A stretch of DNA of 64,000 nucleotides from Callorhinus ursinus (GCF_003265705.1 NW_020312817.1:27315901-27379900), one strand, 5' to 3'. Counted from the stretch's first letter, positions 1-12,404 are shown. Numbers and translations: made by a program. The notes: generated by a model from the sequence alone, not told the origin.

Positions 1-492
1 AACCATAAACATATATTATCTCATAGTTTCTGTGGGTCAGGATTCCAGGGGCAACTTACCTGGGAGTCTCTGTTTCAAGATCTTGTAAGGCTGTAGTCAA
101 GTTGTCGGTTGGAGCTGTGGTTTTATCTGAAGGATTGACTTGGGAAAGATTACACACTTCCAAGGTCACTCAAGTGATTTTGGGTAGGTCTTGGTTCCCT
201 GCCAGCTGTTGGTTTAAGCTCATTTGTGTCTCACGACTTGGGCGCCTCTAAACAAGCCTCTCATAACGAGGTAGGTGGCTGGCTTCCCTCAGAGTGAGCA
301 GGAGGGTGGGCAAGATGGAAGCTACCCGTCTTCTCACAACATACTCTCAGAATCAGAAGTGACTTCACTTTGCCATATTCATTAGAAATGATTTACTCGG
401 TCTGCCTCACACTCCCGGGGAGGGGATTGCGCAAGGAGCCTGAATCCTAGGAGGTGGGAACCATCTAGAGGCTGCCTAGCACGGCATCTGAG
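1..492 (+). repeat. Ancient LTR-like dispersed repeat, cut by the window edge
   Basis: Starts inside the element. It shares an order of blocks with 49195-49640: a 'tctgtgggtcag' block, then 'gctgtagtcaag', 'atctgaaggattgactggg'-like text, and a Ser/Glu-codon-like 'cagagtgagcagg' block. It ends in 'gaggctgcctagcac', typical of such elements. I recognise the text as a common mammalian interspersed repeat but cannot name the family safely. Confidence 0.55.
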
Positions 493-1978
493 AGGGGGGC
501 CAATGAATGGGTAGTGGGGCAGCAGCTGTTAAAGTGGGAAAGGCAAGTAAAGAATCAGAAAGGTGTGGTCTCACGAGCTAGGAGGAGGAGGAAAGAGTTC
601 GAGTACAGGCTGGGTTATGATTTGGTTAAAAAAATTCCTAATCCTGGGCTTAATCAAAGACTTGTTTCTTGTTCAGGCAAATATTCATTGCAGGTTGCTT
701 TGGGCTCTGCCCCCCATAATCATCACTGGGACATGTCTATTAAGGTCATTTAGGAATTCTTCCTGTCGTTTTCACTCTGGAACCTCAACTGGCAGAGCTG
801 GATTTAGGGAATTGCCGCTCTCTGAAATGTTGCTGGTTGCCGTGACGGAGAGAACCATGTGTTAGCTCTCAGGACTCGAGCCCCTGTGACTGCTTTCATA
901 GTGCACTGGCCACATTGGGTCCTATGGCCTGCCTCACCTCCTATTATTTATTTAGACAGTGGGGCTTTGGAGACATTTGGTCATCTGCTCCAGGGACAGC
1001 CCTGGAGGGGAGAGTCATGAGTGTCGCTCTCCACAGAGAGGGCAGCATGACCCAACGTGGTATTGGGATTGGCAGTGATAGCTCTGTTGTTCGTGTTGTG
1101 GAGAGCTGAGACATACCCTAATTGCAGTGGGCTGAGGACTGACTAGGAGATGAGTAAGTGGGCAGCGCTAGCAGGAAGAAATAGTAGAAACTGCATTTCC
1201 AGGCAGACAAGAAGCTCTGACCGCTGCCTTCTCTTGCCTGCACTGTTGACGGGGATCGTGGTGGGTTTCTGTGTTGGGCAGCAGATCCACATCTGCCGAC
1301 TGTCCCTGACCTGCAGCTGGCTGCTCTGAACTCATTGTCTTTGATGACAATCTCAGAAATGACCGCTGGGAGTTGACTGAGTTCTGTGTGCCCTTTCAGT
1401 ACTGCATTTAAACAGGAAATGGCACCATTCTATAGTTTTCCTGCTGGGCCAAAATGGGGGTATTGTGAGAACTGCCGAGCCATTTGAAGGACCTTACTTT
1501 ACGTTTGTTGTTCTTGATATTGCCTTTTTTAAAAAAAATTTTTTATTAACTGCTTTTTGGAAGTTTGGTTTTAATAAAATCTGATACAATCTCCAAATTT
1601 GCTCTAAAACATCAGTTTTCCATTTTAGCTGACTTCAGTCTTCCAGGCAGGGTACATGAAAGTGCTGGAGACTTGCAGAGTGATACAGACACAAGTTGTC
1701 GCCACTGATTCCATTAATTTTTGGTGGTCAGGGAGTAACAGAGTGCGTATTTTCCCGTTGTCAGCCGCACTCAAGAGGCAGATGATCTGCAGCTGGTAAC
1801 TGAGGTGTCAGGTATATTTGATCTCACAGAATTTTAAAAAGTAGAAAAGTAGATTTAACATATAATATGCTGTTCTGAAGTAAATATTTAGATAAGTTGG
1901 TACTTCATTAACATGCAAATTCAGAGACTAGACCTGGCTGCAAACCAGGTCTGATTAGCCCAAGTGCTGCCATGATTT

Positions 1979-2157
1979 TTCTTTCCTTTCCTCTTTCCTT
2001 TCTTTTCCCTTTCCCTTTCTCCTCTTTTCCCCTCCTTTACTCTCCTCTCTCCCCTCCTCTCCCTTCCTCTCCTCTCCTCTCCTCTCCCCTCCTCTCCCCT
2101 CCTCTCCCCTCCTCTCCCCTCCTCTCCCCTCCTCTCCCCTCCTCTCCCTTCCTCCTT
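1979..2157 (+). repeat. Pyrimidine-rich tract with a 10-bp minisatellite
   Basis: From 2040 to 2157 the + strand has no purine at all (118 nt); only one A (2039) separates it from another pyrimidine run to about 1979. The unit CCTCTCCCCT occurs six times perfectly at 2081-2140, followed by one copy with a single change. The frames reading through it (Arg/Glu/Gly-rich on -, Ser/Pro/Leu-rich on +) are products of the repeat. Confidence 0.95.
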
Positions 2158-4192
2158 GGCAGTACTCATCACTAGTTTCCATTTCTTTTCATGACACATC
2201 TTCCTGCAGCAGCATCTACTGATTCAGTTACTTCTCTGCTCTGCAAAGGGTGCAGATAGAGGAGCGAGTATGCACTCAGGAATCAAAAAGGATGTTGTGG
2301 CAGTAGAATTTGAAGTAAGGGGAGGGGCTGGTGAGAGTGGACTTCTGCACATCCCTAAAATCTCTGAAACACCTGCAATTCTATTTCCTTAGGAGGCTGC
2401 CCTTACACGGAATGGGTTAGGATGTCAAATATTACCTTGGGTTCAAGTAATGCGAATTATCCCCACACGGTATGTTTTCCGTGACCTATGGATAATTGAG
2501 ATTTGATATATGAACGAGTAGAAAATATTTGGGGGAATAAAACTTCCCAGCAAGCATTAGGTCTGTGTTTTGACTTATTAACTTAGCATTGTGACTTTTA
2601 AACTTCAAAATTTGAATCGCAGTCAAGTTACTAGTATAATTTTAAATTATTATCTTGAGAAATCTACAAAAAACATGTATTTGTCGGTCCTGTAAAAGGA
2701 CTTGACGGTATTCAACTATGAGAGTTATCTTGGAATTATGTTCGTGAAAAATTCCTTCCAACCTTCTTGGCAAGATGCAAGAATGATGGACTGTAAAATT
2801 TTACCTTTATAATGGCCTTAGGTGTCTTTGAACCAACATCTGACTTTGAAGTTACCCAGCTGCCTGTTAGCAATTTACCTGTTTTACTGGGTGTTACTTA
2901 TTTATTTTTTCAGTGGGGGGTTATTAAATTTAATACTCTAAGCAAGTGATATAATCCATATTGCTTAGAATATGATGGTATTCTGCTAAAAAGTCATTTC
3001 CAGATGCTTTAAAGTGAAATGCTGTAGCAAACATCCTCCAAAGGGTCATTTTTCCTAATTAATATAAATTTGCTTGCTTATTTTTCTAGACATTGGGCCT
3101 TTTTTTCAGGTTATTATGTATGTTGTTTAGCTCTTGAAATGTTGGAGTTAAGTGACCAAAGCTTTCTGATTTCCTAATAATTTATTAAACCACTTTGAAT
3201 TGTTGATGTGATTCATGGCTGGTCCTCTATGCCAGCATACCAACAGGAAAAAGGAGTATCTCGTTGGGACTGTCAGTATTTTTAGTACGAGTGGTTTGTG
3301 ACAGATTTGTGTCTCTACTTCTCTGCTGGTGGAGGTAAACTGATGGAGCTGGGGAGGTGATATCCCTCTGTTACTTAAGGCAGGTAAGTTGTGAATTTTA
3401 AGAGGACGCAGCCATGACTAAAGATCACCCGGCTAAGCGATGTCCCATATACACCTCGTAAAGCAATGGCCAGGCCACAGTTCTTTTACCCACTTGGAAA
3501 GTTGTTGTATTGCTGGATTAAAGTTCTTTCCTTGAGCTCAACTTGTGCTCCAAAGACTTACTGAGGGTGTTTCAAGGCTTCTTCCATTTGTTTATTTGCT
3601 TTTGGGAGAGCATTATTCTTATTCCCAGGTTTTATTTAAAAACAAAAATGCTCAGAGAAATCCAGTGTTAATAGAAAGGATGTGTGTGAGATGAATGGTG
3701 GTCATCCACAAGCCTTTCCATTTCTACCAGGTGGATAAAAATCTGAATCTTGAGAGGGAAGCTTGTGATAGTAATAGAAATATGTCCTATGTGAATATCT
3801 GACCTAAGAAGGATCCTGTTTTGTTTGTTTGTTTTTGTTGGTTTTGTTTTTGAAATGCCTATGTGCACTCTGGTTCTGAGGAGCCTGCCCCTCCCAGTTC
3901 CAGTCTTAGGTCCCTCTATAGTCAACCAGGCTGTTCTAGACCGCTGGCGCCCCCTAGGGACTCTCACAGGGACCGCGTCGTGCCAAAGCTCCCTGTTGAA
4001 CTCTTCTCTTGCTTCTTAGAAAACTTTTGTTTTTGTTTTGCTTGAACCACTTGCAGTGCAGTTAATTTTCCAACAGACTGCCTTTTTTTCATATGTTCTT
4101 TTAAATCCATATGCTGCTGCTTTTTCTTTTTTTGACCTGCTAACCTTTCTTTACGTTGTGAATATAGATAGACCAAAGAAGCCCTGCTCATG

Positions 4193-4404
4193 GGGGCGCC
4201 TGGGTGGCTCAGTCAGTTGAGCCTCTGACTCTTTCTTGGTTTCGGCTTAGATCATGATCTCAGAGTTGTGAGATGGCCCTGCATTGGGCTCCACGTCAGT
4301 GGGGAGTCTGCTTGAGATTCTATCTCCCTCTGCCCATGTCCCTGCTCGCTCACTTGGGCACTGTCTCTCTAAAATAAATCAATTAATCTTGAAAGAAAAA
4401 GAAG
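4193..4404 (+). mobile_element. Can-SINE (older copy)
   Basis: Head GGGGCGCCTGGGTGGCTCAG, then the 'ggctTagatcatgatctcag' box B-like segment and an AATAAATCAATTAATCTT tail ending in A-rich sequence. AAAGAAGCCCT before it and AAAGAAGTCT-like text after it look like worn target duplications. Confidence 0.9.
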
Positions 4405-6916
4405 TCTTAATCACGACTAGGAAAAACAATTAAAAAAAATATCGCTATGTTAGGGTGAAAACAGGCCAAGTTTTGAAGTAGAACCTATGTCTGCATTTGC
4501 TAACGCCCTTGAAAAATCCCAGAAGTTCTATTGAAAAACTCTACATCTTTATCTGTTTGTCCATCATCTGCTTAAATCCAAGTTCTTCTTATAATATCTG
4601 TGTTCAGGACATAGACTCTAATTTCTATTTTAATATGAATGCACACACGTACCTGACATGCTTAATATATACGCTTAACACATGTTATATACACACATGC
4701 ATAAGCATGCAGTGATATTGAGCTAGGAATTGAAGGATGGGTAAGAGTAAGTGGATAAAATGTGGGAAGAGTATTCAAAGTAGGAGGAATATATCATGCT
4801 CAGATACACTGGGGTCACATCTCAGGGTGGGTAATGTCGAAAGGACTTGGGATTGTCCTGGTTCGAGAACCAGAACACTGGTTCTGAACAAGGGAGTAGA
4901 GTAGGAATGCATCTCAGTTCATAAAGTGACCTGTGACAGAAGTATTATTGATTATAACTCCACTTACGTTTCAAGCTCATTTGACTGTGCTGTGGGAAGC
5001 ATCTCCTTAGTCCTTTTTGAGGCCTCCTTGCCCTGTATCATGGTTCCAGAATCTTAGATTTGCCAAGTGAATGTGGGCATCTGTTCCTCATTGTTGGCTC
5101 ACATAATTTACCACAGAAACCTAAGACGTCTTAGTCCTTATGGCCCTCCGATTCTCTTTCGCATGGGAATCCTTGTGAGGCTGCTGATGGCTGAGTCCCA
5201 CCACCATGCTCTACATTCGTTGGAGTCTTGTTCCCTCCCTAGAAGCCCTGCCTCAGAATCCGGAAATCAACCTTTTCTCCCTCCTGCCTGATGAAGTCTC
5301 TTTCTAGTTTCTGGAAATACCCTTTTTGGTGGTGCTGGCTGGGCTGTGCGCTCTACGTGAGAGAGCCATCTTTCCGTCTGTGGGCTTGGGCTTTTGGACA
5401 TAGAAGTCAGGAACGTTTGCAGGCTGGTTCTGCTTTTTCCTAGCCACTTGCTTCTCCCAAGATGATGAACATGAGGACCTAGTTTGAGTGGGGAGAAAAG
5501 CAGGATGTACCAGGAGAAAAACTGGTTCAGGTCACAAAAAAGTTTCGCTTCCCCACCCCCACCCTGCAGTAGGCTGCGTCTCAGTATTGAAGAGAGGCTT
5601 AGAAATCTACTTGAGTCTAGATTCCTCTGGTTGGGGGGTGGTAATAGGAAACCCAGATGACACAGGATCAGGGTTGTGCTTTAGGAGGATTCACCTGACA
5701 GCAGTGTCAGCAAATGGGAGAGGGAAGGGTGTGGATATTCAGCGACATTGTGGAGGAGGCTCTTGGTGTGGCCTCTGCAGCAGGTGAGGTGGTTGTGATT
5801 GCTGGTGCCGCAGTGAGTTTCTCTAACAGCACAGCTCAGGTCCCGGGGGCCTCAGCCGAGGTTTTAGTTCCTGGGTCTCTCTCCAAAAGGGGTTGTATTA
5901 ACTCTTATCTGTGTGTGATCTCAAGGCAGGACCATTGTAGTGCAGAATGTCAGCATTCGAATGAGAAGCTTGAGAGGTCAAGAAACAGTAACTGATGAAG
6001 GAAGTTCCAGGAGGTCATCGAAGAAGGAAACCTTGTCCTGACCTCCCCGCACTGTAAAATGGAATTTTCGACAATTTATAGTCGAAATTCCTAACGGGCT
6101 TCTTGACCTAAGAGGGGATTTGATACTCAAACAGAGGAAGCGACTCGTACTTGGGTGGCTCTCCTGACAGGCAAATAGTTCGTTAACCTGGGGGAGACCT
6201 TGCTGAGTGTTAATTAAATTTGCATTACAGGTGAAGGGATCGGAGGTCAAAAAATGCTTTCTCACTCCACTCAGAGAGGGGTGAGCTGCGGATCTCCAAG
6301 GCTCTGTGTGACTCTTGAGAAAGCAGACAAAGAAGGCTTTTATAGGATGGAGGTGGAAAGTTTCTTGGTGAAACTTGATGAACCTATATGTGTAGTACGT
6401 AGAAGTATCAGAGCATGGTGTGTGTGTGCATGTGTGCGCACACCCAGATAGGGATATATGTTTTTAAATTTGAGCTGAGTTGAATTATCTAAGTCGTTCA
6501 GATAGGCCTCTTCAGGGGAAGACAGGAAGAAAGAGGCTTTGAAGTCATGCAGGGAACCGTGGGGCGGACAGGCCTCTGGGAGCTGGGAAGGTGCTGTCAG
6601 CAGGGCTGTCTCTGAGGCTTCTGTCTGTAGCCTCGTTGTTTCCGCATCAGTTCCTGTGGATCCTGGTAACAGTAATCACCTGGATTTAGGGAAGTCTGGA
6701 GGTCCTACAGGCAAGCAGAAAGAAGCTCAAACTGTTCAGCGGAGTGGAACATAAAAAGGGTCACCATTCCTGGCAGCCCCCTTCCTCACTGCATCTAGAA
6801 GTTGCCCCTGAAGAGTTTCCTGTTCATTCCTGTAAAAAACAAAAAACCTATGTACAAACAGGCACACATTTTAAAAAACATTTCCCCCCCATTTTTATTA
6901 TTTATTTATTTATTTA

Positions 6917-7100
6917 TTTTTAGAGATTTTATTTATTTATTTGACAGAGAGAGAGAGAGAGAGAAACAGCGAGAGAGGGAACACGAGCAGGGGGAGTGGG
7001 AGAGGGAGAAGNNNNNNNNNNGGGGCTCGATCCCAGGACCCTGAGATCATGACCTGAGCTGAAGGCAGTTGCTTAACCAGCTGAGCCACCCAGGTGCCCC
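6917..7100 (-). mobile_element. Can-SINE, antisense, containing the N gap
   Basis: Reads AGAGATTTTATTTATTTATTTGACAGAGAG on the + strand through to GAGCCACCCAGGTGCCCC, so the element is on the - strand. Ten Ns (7012-7021) replace its middle. Related copies here carry roughly 30 bases at that place, so the gap is a placeholder and not a measured length. The upstream (ATTT)n belongs to the tail. Confidence 0.93.
7012..7021. other. Assembly gap (10 N)
   Basis: Ten N inside a Can-SINE, between 'gggagaag' and 'ggggctcga'. Gaps inside young SINEs usually come from collapsed or ambiguous repeat assembly. Confidence 0.99.
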
Positions 7101-7399
7101 CCTCCCCGCCATTTTTCAAATGCTCTACTGTATACCATTGCCAAGGGTGCCCTCAGGTGCCTTCTGGGGATCAGTCCCGCTCCCACAGCTGGGAGGGTTC
7201 TACCCTGTTCCTCAGGTGGTCCGACCAGGTCTCCGTGATAAGCACCTCTGCTGTCCCTGTCCCCCTACCTCTCCTGTTAGTGTGTGGCACGGTGGCCCTC
7301 TGCAAGGAAAATCCACATTCCCATCCCTGGAACCTGTGAGTGCGAACTTATGTGGAAAGAGAGTCTGCAGTGGATTTAGCTTAAGAAACTTAAGATGAC

Positions 7400-7695
7400 G
7401 TCATCCTGGCTTAAGCAGGTAAGGCCCTAATTTAATCCCACGTCCTCGGAACAGAAGAGGAAGAGAAGGCCACGTGTGGAGAGCCAGGCCGAGATGGAGT
7501 GGTGCAGCCAGAAGCCAAGAAATGCCTCCAGCCCTCAGAAGCAAGAGGCAAGGAAGGATTCTCCCTGGAGCACTCGGAGGGGGGGCAGCCCTGTCAGCAC
7601 CTTGGTTGTGGACTCGGTAACTGTGAGAGAATGCGTTGCTGTTGTGTGAAGCCTCCCAGTTTGTGGTGATTTGTGAGGGCGCCGTAGGAAGCTAC
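7400..7695 (+). repeat. MLT1-like MaLR LTR, sense, 5' truncated
   Basis: The order of 'taaggccctaatttaatccca', 'agaagaggaagagaaggccacgtg', 'gccaagaaatgcc', 'ggcaaggaaggattctccc', 'gtcagcaccttgg', 'ctgtgagagaat' and 'cagtttgtggtgatttgt..cgccgtaggaagctactaca' matches the 3' two thirds of an MLT1-type LTR. Each run differs from the others by many point changes, so it is old. No internal retroviral sequence is attached. Confidence 0.8.
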
Positions 7696-7867
7696 TACAC
7701 TGTGTAAACTCATCTACTGAACACCCTCTCAAGACTCCTCTGTGCACGCCTGCTAAGTCTCATCTGTAAGACAGGTCTCCAGAAGTGGAATTCTGGTTCT
7801 CAGTTCTGATAATATTTCCACCCTCAGATATAAAAATACATGCATCCTTGCCTTAGGAATAATGTGA

Positions 7868-8085
7868 ATATCTGTAGCAGCTTTGGGGTGCTGAGTACTC
7901 ATTGTGTGTCAAGCATTGTGCCTACACTCTCTTATACTAACCCTATCAAATGCTTATTAGCATCTTCATTTTCAGAGGGCAAACTGAGGTTTAGAGTGCT
8001 GAAGTCAATTGCGCATGATCGTGTGTCAGTAGGAAGCAAGGCCAGGATCTGACTCCAAATTCTGTGTTCTTACCCATGATCCTAG
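7868..8085 (-). repeat. MIR, antisense
   Basis: Contains 'tgctgagtactcattgtgtgtcaagcattgtgcc', 'ttcattttcagagggcaaactgaggtttagag' and 'aaggccaggatctgactccaaattctg', the antisense MIR core in order. Strongly diverged. Confidence 0.8.
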
Positions 8086-8317
8086 ATTGAAAATATGAAC
8101 CCCATGTTAAATGTTTAGGTGCCATGTTGTATGGACATGGCCTGGCTACTGGCTGTGGTGGGTCCTGGTGGAGACAGGCTCAGCTGCACCCGGGAAGAAG
8201 TCTGGTCTGTCAGGCAGAAGGTGGGGTCCAGAGGACCTGGGGAGTCGGAAACAGCACCATGTGTTGGAGTAATGAGACCCCCGCAGGTGGAGTGAAAAGG
8301 TAGGGTTAAAACACTAG

Positions 8318-8515
8318 TAATGACAAACATTAGTTCCGATGGCGGGCCAGGCATTGCTCTAAGTGCTTTACATGTGTTAGTGCACTACGAAGCAGGCACC
8401 GTGTTAGCATGGGAGGGCACTACCCGTAGGCAACTGCTTAGAGTTCAGGTACAGAGAAGTTCCTCAGTGAGAGGATTGCAGGAATAAGCCGGACTCTAGT
8501 CTTGAGGAACTGAGG
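8318..8515 (-). repeat. MIR, antisense
   Basis: 'ccaggcattgctctaagtgctttacatgtgttag' followed by 'aggtacagagaagttcctcag' and a worn 'ggactctagtc' end follow the antisense MIR order. Confidence 0.7.
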
Positions 8516-9837
8516 CACTGGATAGGTTACCAAGAAGGAGCTGTCGGCTCGGACCCTAAGATGGGTATCCGGTTAAGGGAATCCCATGTCCTGAAAGATG
8601 GACCTCGGACCCATAGCCAGAGGGCCAGGTTCACCAGAAATGACTGACACCAAGTCGAGTGGTCAGTTGGCACCCACTGCGGGGAGTGTGGTAGCAGCAG
8701 GCTGATGATGGGAAATAGGTAGACCTTGCTGTTGAGAGCCCCAGGGTTATGATCTCATGGGGACGATGACCTGTATTAGGCCTGAAACTTTGAATCAGCC
8801 CTTGATAGCACTATGGCTTGTTCTCATTTACCTTCTCAGTATAATCAGGGAACAGAGGGTTTGGCTGCCTCCTTTTGGGCTTTCTGTGAACTTGATGATG
8901 TAATTTTTTAACTTTTACTTTTAGTAAAATTATCTTGACGGTCATTGTTCATGTCTTTTAATTTATCAGAAGCATTAAGAACAGTTTCTGTTGACTCAGC
9001 GCCTGGAATAGCTTTTACTTCCTTATCTCGTTGGGCCCGGTTCCATCTTCTAACTTGTGGCAAAGGAAAAAGGAGTAACATTTTTTTTTTTTTTTCAATG
9101 GGAGACTGTCCCCATCTTGTGGTTATTTGTGTAGAAACTTACCTGTCTGGGCACTTTATCCTAGAGATCGTTTTGTGGTCTCCATTTTTTTGCTGTCGTG
9201 TTGGATTCTGGACAGTCTCCCTTATGCTGTGTTTCTTTACCTTTACCCTGGTATTTTACTTTTCCCATTTTCAAAGCCTGCCCAAAATGGTGGTTTCATT
9301 TGCTCCTCCAGGTAGTCTTAAGGACTAGCCTGCGTTTTTTTAAATGAGGGAATTGAGATAACATGACAGTAAATCAGTATTCTATCTCAGCTCAGAAATT
9401 TCTCATTCTCTGTCTGCCCATCCCTTACCACCTCCATCCCCCCCCAAGTTTAAGCATGGGAGAAAGCAGAATGTAAATGATAACAGTGTCCAAAATCATC
9501 TTTCAGAAAGATGGCCACAAAAACAGGTTGTTTGGTTTATGAACTGTCAGTGGAAGTTATCCAAACAAAATTTTCTTTGCCTTAATAATTTAAGTAGGTT
9601 TCACCAGTTTGCAGGAATTGAAATGAGTTGACTTTTATAAGCTGTACCATGATGTTCCGATTGCTACCTTATGAAGTTAGAGAACTTCAAAAACTGAATG
9701 GGATTTTGTGGCTAGAGTGGATGGTGCTGGGGTGCAAATTTAGGACGTGGAGTGATTTTTGTCTGGTTCACAGAAAATTCTATTAAGTATAGTCAAAATG
9801 AATTAAAATTATTTGTTGTTAAAAGAGTAAATTTCAG

Positions 9838-10016
9838 GGGCACTTGGGTGGCTCAGTCAGTTAAGCAACTGCCTTCGGCTCAGGTCATGATCCCAGGGTC
9901 CTGGGATCGAGTCCTGTGTTGGGCTCCCTGCTCGGCGGGGAGTCTGCTTCTCCCTGTCACTTTCCCTCTGTACACTCTCTCTGTCAAATAAATAAAATCT
10001 TTAAAAAAATTAAAAT
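9838..10016 (+). mobile_element. Can-SINE, full length
   Basis: Sense copy from GGCACTTGGGTGGCTCAG to AAATAAATAAAATCTTTAAAAAAA. A perfect 12-bp target duplication, AGTAAATTTCAG, lies at 9826-9837 and 10017-10028, which fixes both ends. Confidence 0.97.
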
Positions 10017-10249
10017 AGTAAATTTCAGTCTTTAGGCATTCACTTTGATAAAATTCCTGGGTAATATCAGGCGCATGAAGCATAAAAGCTTTTACAAGTA
10101 GGATAGCTAAGGCAGTTACCTTCATTCTACAGAATAATACAATAGAAATCTTTTGTTAATTCCTGGAGATTGGAATTAGAAGCAGAAATGCTAAGGCAGA
10201 TTTGTGATTTGCCTGTGCCGGTGCCTTCACGTGTTATGTTCTGTTTGGA

Positions 10250-10378
10250 AATACCTCACTAGACTCTGAGCTCTGTGAAGGCAAGGACTCTGTCAGTTTT
10301 GTTCATTGCTAAATTCCTTGGCCTCAGACATTGCAAAGTAGGAAATTAATGTGTATTTGTTGAGTGATTTAATGAATG
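10250..10378 (+). repeat. L2 3' end, sense
   Basis: 'agactctgagctctgtgaaggcaagga' followed by 'gttcattgctaaattcctt' and 'tgtgtatttgttgagtgatttaatgaatgg' is the standard L2 3' end in order. Confidence 0.8.
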
Positions 10379-10521
10379 GGTGTATAAAGGGGGCGAGAAA
10401 TGAGGTAGGTTTTTTGGTGACAAGTGGAAATTAAAAGAAGAGCCTTGTATGCTCCTTAATGGTGATCATGGTGCTTTGAATATAGCATTTAAAATAACAC
10501 CTCATTGAAAAATAACTGTAT

Positions 10522-10718
10522 GTTTTCTTAAAGATTTTATTTATTTATTTGACAGTGAGAGACACAGTGAGAGAGGGAACACAAGCAGGGGGAGTGGGAG
10601 AGGGAGAAGCAGGTTTCCCGTGGAGCAGGGAGCCCGATGCGGGGCTCGATCCCAGGACCCTGGGATCATGACCTGAGCTGAAGGCAGAGGCTTAACCCCT
10701 GAGCCACCCAGGCGCCCC
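10522..10718 (-). mobile_element. Can-SINE, antisense, full length
   Basis: Runs from TCTTAAAGATTTTATTTATT to GAGCCACCCAGGCGCCCC. A perfect 16-bp target duplication, TGAAAAATAACTGTAT, lies at 10506-10521 and 10719-10734. Little internal decay, so a fairly young copy. Confidence 0.97.
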
Positions 10719-10957
10719 TGAAAAATAACTGTATTATAAATGAATGACAAAATGGGCACATTTTGGGCTTTAGGACTTGAAAGACTGCCCTGGCCATATC
10801 TTTCTTTAATGGGAACAAAATAGGATTGTGAGATTGGACAAGATGTATGAAGAACACGTTGCAGCGCTGCTGTTACAGAATAATAGCATAGAATGATTGC
10901 TTCTCCATCTCATGTGTGTTTTCCAGATAAACCTGAGAAGGAAACAGTCATGTCTTA

Positions 10958-11335
10958 AGTCAGTGGTTTTCAACCATGGCAATCTTGTCTCCCCGCCCCC
11001 CCCCCCCCCCCGCCTGCCAAAGGGACATCTGGCAGTGACTGGAGATGTGGCTGATTGTCCTGATTTGGGGGAGGGTACTATGGGCTTCTGTGGCCGGAGG
11101 CTAGGGATGCTGCTAACTACCCTACTGTGTATAAGACAGGCCCCCATAGTAAAGAATTATCTGGCATAGGGGTGCCTGGGTGGCTTAGGCCAGCCATCAA
11201 GATCTGACTCTTGATCTCAGGTCATGTCTTGATCTCAGGGTTGTGAATTCAAGCCTCACCTTGGACTCCATGCTGGGTGTGGAGCCTACTTAAAAAAAAA
11301 ATTATCTGGCAGAAAGCATCAATAGTGCTGAGGTT
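10958..11335 (+). mobile_element. MER20 (hAT-Charlie DNA transposon), split by a Can-SINE
   Basis: Starts CAGTGGTTTTCAACCATGG, then 'gggacatctggcagtgactggaga', 'ggctagggatgctgctaac' and 'aagaattatctggc', and resumes after the SINE with 'aattatctggcagaaagcatcaatagtgctgaggtt'. A run of 16 C sits at 10996-11011. No transposase; a non-autonomous element. Confidence 0.85.
11167..11299 (+). mobile_element. Can-SINE, short older copy inside MER20
   Basis: Head GGGGTGCCTGGGTGGCTTAG, shortened body and an A9 tail. A perfect 12-bp target duplication, AATTATCTGGCA, at 11155-11166 and 11300-11311 shows that it inserted into the MER20 'aattatctggc' segment. Confidence 0.93.
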
Positions 11336-11387
11336 ATATCCTGTCCCAGACAGTCATGAAAGTATAATATTAAAATATTTAGCAAAA

Positions 11388-11578
11388 CAGGGGTACCTAG
11401 GTGGCTCAGTCGGTTAAACATCTACCTTCGGCTCAGGTCATGATCTCTGGGTCCTGGGATCAAGCTCCACATCGAGCTCCCTACTCAGCCAGGGGGTCTG
11501 CTTCTCTCTCTGCCTCTGCCCCTATCCCCCACTTGTGCTGTCTCTCAAATAAATAAATAAATCTTTAAAAAAATCAAA
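11388..11578 (+). mobile_element. Can-SINE, full length
   Basis: GGGGTACCTAGGTGGCTCAG head, TC-rich 3' part, AAATAAATAAATAAATCTT tail. A 16-bp target duplication with one mismatch lies at 11372-11387 and 11579-11594 (AAAATATTTAGCAAAA / AAAATATTGAGCAAAA). Confidence 0.95.
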
Positions 11579-12404
11579 AAAATATTGAGCAAAATAAAAA
11601 GTGTGTCACTGTATGTATCCTATGTTGGACTAGGTATTACTTACCAACTAAAGTCTGTTAATATGTAGCAAGTAAATGAATTTTTTCAATTTGTGATACT
11701 TTGATTCCAGACCTAAAGTAGTTTCTGTTAGTTTGGGATTTTTTTCATCAATATATTTATATATCTTAAAAAGTTATTTGCTTCCCAAACAATAGAATAA
11801 ACATATAGATAATGAATCATTGCTTAGCTCAGCAAACAATACTGTTTGATACAGTTACAACCACCATGGAAGACTGGAACTATTAACTTGTTAGAAGTTT
11901 AAATTACATTTGACCAAAATGCGTTCGAGCAACTTGGTGATGTTGATTGAGCTAAACTTGATTGACCTTATGTGATTCATGTGTACTTAAAAACCTGCAT
12001 TTAAAATCTGAGAAAAAAAAATTTTTACATGAAAGTTTTTTTTTTTTCTGGTGGAGGAATATTGTGAATTTCCAAGGTAAGAGAGGAAAGTTGGAAAATT
12101 TGGGTAATTCCATTGTTTCATTTGTTTTCTTATTTAGATGTTGTGCAATGTATCATGTTTGAGGAATTATATGGAGGGGAAAAGACTTTGAAGATATTCT
12201 TTGTTTATTATTGTTGTCTTCAAAGTTGACCCCATTTCCCGGATGTTTCATGACACATCAGTTACTCACTTGGTAGGGTAACAGGCATTGTCTTGGGTGG
12301 TCTGGTCTGATGTTTCCCCAAAAGAGGTTCTGATGTATAATGATCTGTTTTATGCTTGTGACATTGTATTCAACTCAGCTATAGTTTGTTGTGAAAATGG
12401 GTGA

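Noticed and set aside
1921..2199. Antisense frames of 75-92 residues rich in Arg, Glu and Gly, and a + frame rich in Ser/Pro
   Set aside because: They are the translation of the pyrimidine tract and its 10-bp repeat in different frames.
4193..4404. tRNA gene at Can-SINE heads
   Set aside because: The heads are tRNA-derived but are followed by SINE body and tail; no cloverleaf with an intact acceptor stem was seen.
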